DNA of 9,723 bases, from the NCBI GenBank assembly GCA_030740135.1, contig JASLXW010000119.1, forward strand, positions 1-9,723, given 5' to 3'. This document shows positions 1 through 8,693 of the stretch, piece by piece. Numbering within the stretch: the first letter of the stretch is position 1; every line of letters begins with the position of its first letter. The translations under genes were made by a program, and so were the position numbers. Source of the DNA: Nitrospinota bacterium (lineage in GTDB: Bacteria; UBA8248; JACPRG01). The notes beneath the pieces were generated by a model. It was not told the DNA's origin, made no database searches, and saw only the letters and a list, made by a program, of their open reading frames with translations.

Positions 1-2
1 TC

Positions 3-2667
<2,665 letters not shown>

Positions 2668-2675
2668 CGGCTGCG

Positions 2676-2689
2676 CCGGCCGCCGGCCG
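2676..2689 (+). repeat. Short tandem duplication CCGGCCG x2
   Basis: Two head-to-tail copies of CCGGCCG lie 9 nt after the gyrB stop. The unit is nearly palindromic and can pair with the GCGGC just upstream. It may simply reflect local GC richness. Confidence 0.4.
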
Positions 2690-2708
2690 CTCCTCATTCG
2701 CGCGCGGC

Positions 2709-2751
2709 GGGCTCAGTTCATCTGACGACTGTTTTGTTCAGTCGCGAGCCC
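2709..2751 (+). promoter_or_regulatory. Nested stem-loop between gyrB and gyrA
   Basis: An outer stem GGGCTC (2709-2714) pairs with GAGCCC (2746-2751). An inner stem CGACTG (2726-2731) pairs with CAGTCG (2739-2744) around the loop TTTTGTT. The left side has an 11-nt internal loop and the right side one unpaired base. There is no downstream T-tract, so it is not a standard intrinsic terminator. It could be an mRNA processing or stability element between the two gyrase cistrons. The pairing is seen directly; the function is inferred. Confidence 0.4.
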
Positions 2752-2800
2752 CACACAGACGGACGCGTTTCTCGGGTCCGCATTCAGCAAGAGACCGATT

Positions 2801-2804
2801 AGGA
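2801..2804 (+). promoter_or_regulatory. Ribosome binding site of gyrA
   Basis: AGGA lies 7 nt before the ATG at 2812 and fixes the gyrA start. The encoded N-terminus also matches the usual GyrA N-terminus. Confidence 0.6.
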
Positions 2805-2811
2805 AACCCAC

Positions 2812-5322
2812 ATGTCAGAGCTCCAGGAAACCCGGATTTCCGTCGCCATCGAGGACGAAATGAAGTCCTCCTTCATGGACTACGCGATGAGTGTCATCAT
2901 CGCGCGGGCCCTGCCCGACGTGCGCGACGGACTCAAGCCGGTCCACCGCCGCATCCTCGTCACCCTCAACGACTTGGGCCTCCGCCCGGGGCGGGCCTAC
3001 CGCAAGTGCGCGAAGATTGCCGGTGATGTCAGCGGGAACTACCATCCCCACGGCGAGGCCATCGTCTACCCCTCCCTCGTCCGGATGGCGCAGGATTTCT
3101 CCCTCCGGTACCCCCTCGTCGAGGGACAAGGAAACTTCGGCTCTGTGGACGGCGACCCCCCGGCCGCGATGCGGTACACCGAATCCCGGATGACCGCGTT
3201 CACCGAGGAGATGCTCCGCGATCTCGAGAAAGAAACGGTCGATTTCGCCCCCAACTACGACGAGACCCTTCAGGAGCCGGTCGTCCTGCCTTCCGCCATT
3301 CCGAACCTGGTCATCAACGGCTCGGACGGAATCGCCGTCGGCATGGCGACGAAGATCCCGCCTCACAACCTGGGCGAGGTCGTCGACGGCCTCGTCGCCC
3401 TTCTGGACGATCCCGACCTGCCGGACGGGAAGCTGATCGAGCATATCCCCGGACCGGACTTTCCCACCGGCGCCATTATCAATGGCCGCAAGGGGATTCA
3501 CGACGCTTACCTCACCGGCCGGGGGCTCATCCAGGTTCGGGCCTCCGCCCGGATCGAGATCACCAAGCGGTCCGGACGCGAGCTCGAATCCATCGTCGTG
3601 ACCGAGATCCCTTACCAGGTCAACAAGGCCAAGCTCATCGAGAAGATTGCCGCCCTCGTCCGCAACAAGCAAATCGAGGGGATCGCCGACCTGCGCGACG
3701 AGTCCGACCGGGACGGCATGCGGATCGTCATCGAGCTCAAGCGGGACGGGGTCTCGAGTTATATCCTGAATCAGCTCTACAAGCAGACGGCCATGCAGGG
3801 GACGTACGGCGTCATTATGCTGGCCCTGGTCAACAACCAGCCCCGTATTCTCCCGCTGAAGAGCGTCCTGGGTTATTTCATCCAGCACCGCCGGGAGGTC
3901 ATCGTACGGCGCACCCGGTACGACCTGCGCAAGGCGAGGGAGCGCGCACACATCCTCGAGGGGCTTCTCATCGCCCTCAAGAACATCGACGCGGTCATCA
4001 AGCTGATCCGCGCCTCCAAGACGCCCGAGGCCGCCCGCACCGGCCTGATGAACAAGTACAAGATCACCCAGATCCAGGCCCAGGCCATCCTGGACATGCG
4101 TCTACAGAGGCTGGTCGCGCTGGAAAGGGAGAAGATCGAGGCCGAGCACAAGGGGCTGACAAAGACCATCGCTCGCCTCGAGGCCATCCTGGTCGATGAA
4201 AAGCTGGTCATCGGAATCATCAAGGAAGAGCTGCTCGAGATTAAAAAGAAGTACGCCGACGAGCGCCGGACCGAGATCGCCGACGCCGCGGACGACATCA
4301 CCCTCGAGGACATGCTTATCGAGGAGGAAATGGTCGTCACCGTCAGCCAGGACGGATACATCAAGCGCAACGCTGCCTCCCTCTACCGAAGCCAGCACCG
4401 CGGCGGCAAGGGGGTCAAAGGGATGCAGATCCGCCAGGAAGACATCGTGGAGGATATCTTCGTGGCCTCGACCCACGACTACATGCTCTGCTTCACGACG
4501 CGCGGCCGGTTGCACTGGATCAAGGTCCACCGGCTTCCCCAGGCAGGCCGGACCGGCCGGGGCAAGGCCCTGGTCAACCTGCTTCAACTTAAAGACGGCG
4601 AGACGGTCTCCGCCGCCCTCGCCGTCCGGGAGTTTTCCGACGGCAAGTTCGTCCTGATGGTCACCCGGAAAGGGGTCGTGAAGAAGACGGACCTGCCGCT
4701 CTTCGGCAACCCCAGGGTCGGCGGGATCATCGCGCTCAATCTGGACGGCGAAGATGAGCTGGTGCGGGCCCGGATCACCGACGGCTCCCGCCAGGTCTTT
4801 CTGGCGACCCGCCAGGGCAAGGCCATCCGCTTCGAAGAGAGACAGGTCCGGTCGATGGGCCGGAACGCCGCCGGGGTTCGCGGAATCCTCCTGGCGAAGG
4901 GAGACGAGATCATCGGCGCGGAGGTCGTCACCCCGGAGAGCGTAATCCTCTCCGTGACGGCGAGAGGCTACGGAAAGCGCACCGCCTTGCGGGATTATCG
5001 GCTGACCGCCCGGGGCGGCAAGGGCGTGATTAATCTGAAGATCACCGAGAAAAACGGGCCGGTGGTGGCCGTCCGGCAGGTTTACGACACGGACGAATAC
5101 CTGATGATCACCACCGGGGGGCAGCTCATGCGGGGGCGGATCAAGGACATCTCCGTCATCGGCCGCGCCACGCAGGGCGTTCGGCTCATCAATCTGAAAA
5201 CCGACGACCGGTTGGTGTCCATCGCGCGGATCGAGGAGAAAGACGCTCTTTCGTCCGCGAACGGGGCGGGCCCGCCCGGACCAGAAAGCTTGGAGGGCGG
5301 CGCGGATGAGACGTCCGGCTGA
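2812..5322 (+). CDS. gyrA: DNA gyrase subunit A
   Basis: This is the DNA cleavage and wrapping subunit of gyrase (836 residues; usual range about 800-900). The N-terminal breakage-reunion domain begins with [20 protein letters not shown]. The active-site pair Arg121-Tyr122 sits in AAMRYTE, with numbering equal to E. coli. The C-terminal beta-pinwheel starts near residue 510 and contains the GyrA box QHRGGKG (528-534), which identifies gyrase rather than topoisomerase IV ParC. Later blades repeat a similar pattern, such as ARGGKG near residue 738. The tail after residue about 805 is short and rich in Gly, Pro and Glu. In the quinolone-binding region, positions 82-88 read EAIVYPS, so E. coli Ser83 and Asp87 are replaced by Ala and Pro. 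It forms A2B2 with the upstream gyrB product. Confidence 0.97.
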   Translation: MSELQETRISVAIEDEMKSSFMDYAMSVIIARALPDVRDGLKPVHRRILVTLNDLGLRPGRAYRKCAKIAGDVSGNYHPHGEAIVYPSLVRMAQDFSLRYPLVEGQGNFGSVDGDPPAAMRYTESRMTAFTEEMLRDLEKETVDFAPNYDETLQEPVVLPSAIPNLVINGSDGIAVGMATKIPPHNLGEVVDGLVALLDDPDLPDGKLIEHIPGPDFPTGAIINGRKGIHDAYLTGRGLIQVRASARIEITKRSGRELESIVVTEIPYQVNKAKLIEKIAALVRNKQIEGIADLRDESDRDGMRIVIELKRDGVSSYILNQLYKQTAMQGTYGVIMLALVNNQPRILPLKSVLGYFIQHRREVIVRRTRYDLRKARERAHILEGLLIALKNIDAVIKLIRASKTPEAARTGLMNKYKITQIQAQAILDMRLQRLVALEREKIEAEHKGLTKTIARLEAILVDEKLVIGIIKEELLEIKKKYADERRTEIADAADDITLEDMLIEEEMVVTVSQDGYIKRNAASLYRSQHRGGKGVKGMQIRQEDIVEDIFVASTHDYMLCFTTRGRLHWIKVHRLPQAGRTGRGKALVNLLQLKDGETVSAALAVREFSDGKFVLMVTRKGVVKKTDLPLFGNPRVGGIIALNLDGEDELVRARITDGSRQVFLATRQGKAIRFEERQVRSMGRNAAGVRGILLAKGDEIIGAEVVTPESVILSVTARGYGKRTALRDYRLTARGGKGVINLKITEKNGPVVAVRQVYDTDEYLMITTGGQLMRGRIKDISVIGRATQGVRLINLKTDDRLVSIARIEEKDALSSANGAGPPGPESLEGGADETSG

Positions 5323-5337
5323 CCGCCGGGCCGGGCG

Positions 5338-5433
5338 TCACTTCGGGACGACCGGATCCAAGCCGGCCCACATCCATAAGGCGACGAGACCAGCAGCGAC
5401 GAGATAAAGGATCGCGAGCCACGGCTTCTTCAT
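5338..5433 (-). CDS. Possible 31-residue single-pass membrane protein
   Basis: A short minus-strand ORF lies in the gyrA-serS spacer. It starts with MKKPW and continues with one hydrophobic segment (about residues 5-24, LAILYLVAAGLVALWMWAG), ending in DPVVPK. A basic start followed by one hydrophobic helix is typical of tiny inner-membrane proteins. Against it, no clear Shine-Dalgarno sequence sits at the right distance (GGGA is about 12 nt upstream of the ATG), and the frame continues open upstream as an antisense shadow of serS. I do not recognise a family. It converges with gyrA, 15 nt beyond the gyrA stop. Confidence 0.3.
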   Translation of the reverse strand: MKKPWLAILYLVAAGLVALWMWAGLDPVVPK

Positions 5434-5504
5434 GGGTGGTTTTCCCGCCCGCGCAATGCGGCTCTCCGGAACGAACACCCGTCCCTCCAAGCCGGGGGGA
5501 GCGG

Positions 5505-5534
5505 TTGATCCGCCGCTCTCCCGAATGCTAACAT
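5505..5534 (+). promoter_or_regulatory. Candidate sigma70 promoter for serS
   Basis: TTGATC (5505-5510) and TAACAT (5529-5534) resemble -35 and -10 boxes, each with four of six consensus bases, separated by 18 nt. A start of transcription near 5541 would leave a leader of about 25 nt. A perfect inverted repeat GAGCGG (5499-5504) / CCGCTC (5513-5518) flanks the -35 box and could be an operator. There is no room for a T-box leader. Confidence 0.3.
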
Positions 5535-5555
5535 CCCGCATTCTCCCGGACAATG

Positions 5556-5562
5556 AAGGAGG
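5556..5562 (+). promoter_or_regulatory. Ribosome binding site of serS
   Basis: AAGGAGG is a full-strength Shine-Dalgarno sequence. It is separated from the ATG at 5566 by only three bases, which is shorter than usual. The encoded N-terminus (MLDIRKARE) matches the normal SerRS start, so the start is not in doubt. Confidence 0.7.
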
Positions 5563-5565
5563 CCC

Positions 5566-7212
5566 ATGCTCGACATTCGGAAGGCCAGAGAGGAGAGCGA
5601 GGACCTCCGGGCAGCCCTGGGCCGCCGCGGCGCCGCACCCGATTTCACGCCGATCCTGGAGATCGACGAGCGGCGTCGCGCCCTCGTCACCGAAATCCAG
5701 ACGGTCAAGTCCAAGCAGAAAGAGCTCTCCAGGCGAATCGGAAACCTGAAGCGCGAAGGCCAGGACGCCGAGGCCCTCATGGCCGAAGTCCGCGGCATGG
5801 GGGACGAGGCCTCCGCGCTGGAGCGGAGAATCCGCGAGGAGGAGGAAGCTGGCCGGGCGTTGATGCTCGACATCCCCAACCCGCCGCATCCCTCCGTGCC
5901 GGACGGCGCGGATGAGGGGGCGAACGTCGAGGTCCGCCGCTGGGGCGCGCCCGCGACGTTCGCCTTCGAGGCCCAGGACCACCTGACCATCGGCGAGCGG
6001 CTCGGGATCATCGACCTGCCGCGCGCGGCGAAGATCGCCGGGGCGCGGTTCCCGCTGATGGTGGGCGCGGGGGCCGCGCTCGAGCGGGCGCTGCTGAACT
6101 TCATGATGGACCTCCACACCCGGCGCCACGGCTACATCGAGGTCCTCCCCCCGTTCTTGATCAACGCCGACTCCCTCGTCGGGACGGGCCAACTTCCCAA
6201 GTTCGAGGAAGACCTGTTCAAGATCGACGAGGGCGGGTTCTACCTCGCCCCGACGGCCGAGGTTCCGGTCACGAATATCCACCGGGACGAGATCCTTCCG
6301 GAGCGCGCCCTCCCCATCAAGTACGCCGCGTTCACGCCCTGCTTCCGCCGGGAGGCGGGGTCTTACGGAAAGGAAACGCGGGGTCTCATCCGCCAGCACC
6401 AGTTCGACAAGGTGGAGCTGGTCAGGTTCACCTCGCCCGAGACGTCCGATGAAGCGTTGGAGGATCTCACGGGGGAGGTCGAGGAAGTCCTTCAGCGCCT
6501 CGAGATCCATTACCGCGTCATCGCCCTTTGCGCCGGAGACCTCGGCTTCAGCGCGGCCAAGACCTATGACATCGAGGCTTGGCTCCCTTCCAGGCAGGGT
6601 TACCTCGAGGTTTCCTCGTGCAGCAACTTCGAGGACTTTCAGGCCCGCCGGGCGGGGATCCGCGCTCGGGGGACGGAGGGGGGGACGATCTTCGTCCACA
6701 CCCTGAACGGATCGGGCCTCGCCATCGGTCGGACGATTGTGGCGCTCCTCGAGAACTTCCAGCAGAAGGACGGGACGGTTATCGTCCCGCCGGTGTTGCG
6801 GCCCTACTTGGGTGGGATAGAGGCCATCGTCCGGATGAAGGCCCCCTGGGCGGCAAAAAGGGGGGGGCAGCCGGAAAAAAAATCGGAGCCCGAGACCATT
6901 GCGGAGGGCCCCAAGACCGCCGCGAGCGACGAGACCAAAGGCGAAGACCCGAAGGCCGACAGCGGCGGCGGCCGGGGAGGCAGGGATCGCAGGAGAAATC
7001 GGAGCCGCCGGAGCCGCGGCCGGCAGGGCGAGCGCGGGGCGCAGCCGCAGGGCGCGGGGGGATCCGCTCCAGCGGGGGGCGACGCGCCCGCCGGGGATCG
7101 GCCCCAGGGCCAATCACGGCCCGATACGGCCGGATCAGCCGGACCCGATGCGCCTCAGCCGCCCGGTGGCGAGGGCGGGGGAAAGGTCGACAATCCGGAA
7201 TCCGATCACTAA
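5566..7212 (+). CDS. serS: Seryl-tRNA synthetase with long disordered C-terminal tail
   Basis: This class II synthetase attaches serine to tRNA-Ser in the cytoplasm. The N-terminal region, residues about 30-100, is the charged antiparallel coiled-coil arm that grips the long variable arm of tRNA-Ser. The catalytic core follows: motif 1 near 173-197, TAEVP at 230-234, motif 2 FRREAGSYG at 260-268 and motif 3 NGSGLAIGRT at 381-390. The normal family end, RPYLGGIE, falls at 412-419, so the catalytic enzyme ends near residue 424, the usual size. The frame then continues for about 124 residues with no folded appearance. An acidic/Lys stretch is followed by a strongly basic RG-rich block (about 466-490, GGGRGGRDRRRNRSRRSRGR) and then a Gly/Pro/Ala/Asp/Gln-rich end. 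Runs of eight G (6860-6867) and eight A (6875-6882) sit at the start of the tail, so a sequencing frameshift there should be excluded. A tRNA-Ser gene follows after 60 nt. Confidence 0.95.
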   Translation: MLDIRKAREESEDLRAALGRRGAAPDFTPILEIDERRRALVTEIQTVKSKQKELSRRIGNLKREGQDAEALMAEVRGMGDEASALERRIREEEEAGRALMLDIPNPPHPSVPDGADEGANVEVRRWGAPATFAFEAQDHLTIGERLGIIDLPRAAKIAGARFPLMVGAGAALERALLNFMMDLHTRRHGYIEVLPPFLINADSLVGTGQLPKFEEDLFKIDEGGFYLAPTAEVPVTNIHRDEILPERALPIKYAAFTPCFRREAGSYGKETRGLIRQHQFDKVELVRFTSPETSDEALEDLTGEVEEVLQRLEIHYRVIALCAGDLGFSAAKTYDIEAWLPSRQGYLEVSSCSNFEDFQARRAGIRARGTEGGTIFVHTLNGSGLAIGRTIVALLENFQQKDGTVIVPPVLRPYLGGIEAIVRMKAPWAAKRGGQPEKKSEPETIAEGPKTAASDETKGEDPKADSGGGRGGRDRRRNRSRRSRGRQGERGAQPQGAGGSAPAGGDAPAGDRPQGQSRPDTAGSAGPDAPQPPGGEGGGKVDNPESDH

Positions 7213-7236
7213 TTTGATGGCAACGGCAGGTTTCTC

Positions 7237-7248
7237 CCCGCCGGCGGG
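7237..7248. repeat. 12-bp perfect palindrome between serS and tRNA-Ser
   Basis: CCCGCCGGCGGG is its own reverse complement and lies 25 nt after the serS stop and 24 nt before the tRNA. As RNA it would give at best a very tight-loop hairpin, so a protein-binding site or chance in GC-rich DNA are both possible. No T-tract follows, so it is not an intrinsic terminator. Confidence 0.35.
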
Positions 7249-7272
7249 ACGCGGAACATTGCCCGTTCCGGC

Positions 7273-7364
7273 GGAGGGATGGCCGAGCGGTTGAAGGCGG
7301 CGGTCTTGAAAACCGCTAGGGGCCGAAAGGTCTCTCGGGGGTTCGAATCCCTCTCCCTCCGCCA
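7273..7364 (+). tRNA. tRNA-Ser (anticodon UGA)
   Basis: The full cloverleaf can be drawn. The acceptor stem GGAGGGA (7273-7279) pairs with TCCCTCC (7354-7360); the discriminator is G7361 and the CCA end is encoded (7362-7364). The anticodon stem GCGGT / ACCGC encloses the loop CTTGAAA, giving anticodon TGA at 7307-7309, which reads UCA and probably other UCN codons. A long variable arm follows, as expected of a class II tRNA recognised by SerRS. The T arm has five pairs around TTCGAAT, one of them a G-T wobble. No clear promoter is seen in the 60 nt before it, so co-transcription with serS is possible. Confidence 0.97.
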
Positions 7365-7674
7365 AGCCAATGGGTTACAGGGATTAATCATCACCAATCG
7401 GGGCGGGAGGGAAGGCTGATCGTATACGTTTCCGTATGCTTGTCAGGGGAACCGACAAACAAGTCTGCAACTGCTGTGACGTGCATAGCCAATTTGAACT
7501 TCCAGCCATAGAACAAGGCGCCCCGCTGGTTCAACCGGAGATCGAAATCTCCAATACTCAAACGGAACCCGTTTCAGGGGGCGCGGACCAAGTGGACGGA
7601 CGGCCTCAGAATCAATTTTTCTGTATGCTCCCTCGACCTACCATTTTTGATTAATAGCCAGCGGCGATCTCCGG
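7365..7674. other. 310-nt region without a convincing gene; several small inverted repeats
   Basis: This spacer separates the + strand housekeeping block from the minus-strand accessory genes and is visibly less GC-rich than serS. It contains three small hairpins: GTATACG-TTTC-CGTATGC (7422-7439, one G-T pair), GGAGAT-CGAA-ATCTCC (7537-7552) and AAACGG-AAC-CCGTTT (7560-7574). It also contains an 11-bp perfect inverted repeat, ACCGGAGATCG at 7534-7544 and CGATCTCCGGT at 7665-7675. A 72-codon ORF at 7436-7654 has no ribosome binding site and no recognisable family. No tRNA 3'-end duplication or integrase gene marks it as an integrated element. Confidence 0.5.
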
Positions 7675-7675
7675 T
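7534..7675. repeat. 11-bp perfect inverted repeat pair, about 120 bp apart
   Basis: ACCGGAGATCG (7534-7544) is matched by its reverse complement CGATCTCCGGT (7665-7675). The right arm reaches the first base of the amidinotransferase stop codon on the minus strand. The left arm overlaps a local hairpin at 7537-7552, so two alternative pairings exist. The repeats are seen directly; no function is known. Confidence 0.4.
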
Positions 7676-8679
7676 CAGGGCAGGAGCGGGCCCGGTTCCC
7701 GGATCAGGCAGCCGGTGGCGCAGTGGGGGCCGCCGCCGGTCTTGATGAACTCGCTCATCTCAATTTCGATGACGGTCACGTTGCGCTCGCGCAGGGCCTC
7801 GGCGGCCCGGGGATTGCCCTCGCACATGATCACCTTCCCCGGCTCGATGGCCATGATGTTGCAGGCCGACGTCTTGTGCTCTTCCTCCGAAACCTCGATC
7901 AACTGGAGTCCTTTGTCCCTGAGATAATCCATCGTCTTGCCGTCCATTCCGGGCGGATAGACCAGTGCCAGCCAGGCATCGGCGAGTCCGAACACCAAGT
8001 CCAGGTGAATGTCGCCGTTGAAATGAACCGGGTGAACCTCCTGGACGCCGTTTTGTGTGAGGATGGTTTCTATTTGTCGGAACCCCGCCTCGTTGCCGCT
8101 CGGACCCATGCCCACCAGCGCGTGATGGGGATCCAGGAAAATCAGGTTTCCGCCGGATTCCATGATCCCGTCGTCCCGGATGGTGGTGAGAATGGGGCAA
8201 CCGATGGAGGCGAGTTTTTTTGTCACGAGGGCCTCGAAGCCTCTCCTCCAAGGCGCCAAGCCGTAGCGCGGGATGATCGCCCCGCCGTTGATGACCAAGG
8301 CCGATGCAGGCGCCCAGAGCATGCGGTACCGGCAATACGGACTCTCGGCAACCTCGGGCATCTCCCAATACTCCAGCTCCACGCCGTTGTCCGTCAGGGC
8401 CTGCGTGAACTCTCCGAATTGGGATTTCATCATCTCCATATCGGGCGGGCCGTCGGCGAGGCCGTAAAACACCGGGTCTTCGAAGGTCTCGGGCGAGGCC
8501 TCATTCTCCGTTGGCGGATTGACCAGCGCGTATTTCAGCCTGCCGATTTTCGATTGGGCTCCCCAGCGGCGGCCCCATATGGTTTCCAGCTCATCCAGAT
8601 AGGAGACCCCTTCAAAGGCCTTTGGATCGGGGGGCTGATCCTTCACGTAACCGGGGATCCGGGCGGGATCAAGAGGCAT
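7675..8679 (-). CDS. Amidinotransferase / arginine deiminase-superfamily protein
   Basis: This 334-residue protein looks like the guanidine-modifying alpha/beta-propeller superfamily (arginine deiminase, dimethylarginine dimethylaminohydrolase, amidinotransferases). The fold begins at GRLKYALVNPP (about 46-56). The C-terminal nucleophile motif is GGGPHCATGCL with Cys320. The central His-Asp motif is DIHLDLVFG with His225 and Asp227, and a candidate catalytic Glu174 is in MESGGN. Two usual motifs are altered: the substrate-binding FTRDP-like segment reads WAPAS (123-127), and EGGD reads ESGGN. Substrate and reaction (hydrolase or transferase) therefore cannot be named. There is no signal peptide, so it should be cytoplasmic. 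The start is supported by AAGGA (8688-8692) 8 nt upstream. The gene follows a broken amidohydrolase on the same strand and its ribosome binding site overlaps that pseudogene's last stop. Confidence 0.85.
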   Translation of the reverse strand: MPLDPARIPGYVKDQPPDPKAFEGVSYLDELETIWGRRWGAQSKIGRLKYALVNPPTENEASPETFEDPVFYGLADGPPDMEMMKSQFGEFTQALTDNGVELEYWEMPEVAESPYCRYRMLWAPASALVINGGAIIPRYGLAPWRRGFEALVTKKLASIGCPILTTIRDDGIMESGGNLIFLDPHHALVGMGPSGNEAGFRQIETILTQNGVQEVHPVHFNGDIHLDLVFGLADAWLALVYPPGMDGKTMDYLRDKGLQLIEVSEEEHKTSACNIMAIEPGKVIMCEGNPRAAEALRERNVTVIEIEMSEFIKTGGGPHCATGCLIREPGPLLP

Positions 8680-8687
8680 GGCTCCAT

Positions 8688-8693
8688 TCCTTT
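8688..8693 (-). promoter_or_regulatory. Ribosome binding site of the amidinotransferase gene
   Basis: On the minus strand AAAGGA lies 8 nt before the ATG at 8679. It overlaps the TAA (8692-8694) that ends the upstream amidohydrolase remnant, an arrangement typical of genes read from one transcript. Confidence 0.55.

Noticed and set aside
2815..3951. Long minus-strand ORF opposite gyrA
   Set aside because: Composition rich in D, V, L, G and R as expected for the complement of a GC-rich gene; no motifs.
5323..5565. T-box or other riboswitch leader for serS
   Set aside because: No T-box sequence or specifier stem; the candidate promoter leaves only about 25 nt of leader.
5434..7113. Long minus-strand ORF opposite serS
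   Set aside because: Shadow of serS; only its last 31 codons, in the spacer, look protein-like and are listed separately.
7273..7364. tRNA-Ser as the attachment site of an integrated element
   Set aside because: No second copy of the tRNA 3' end and no integrase gene in the window; tRNA genes are common targets but nothing here shows it.
7135..7397. Minus-strand ORFs across the tRNA (peptides containing ERDSNPRE or EGFEPPR)
   Set aside because: Well-known spurious proteins produced by translating the complement of a tRNA-Ser gene.
7615..7652. AATCAA ... TTGATT inverted repeat as a terminator
   Set aside because: Only 6 bp with a loop of about 30 nt and AT-rich; too weak to call.
7436..7654. 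72-codon + strand ORF in the spacer after the tRNA
   Set aside because: No ribosome binding site, start codon inside a hairpin arm, no family resemblance.
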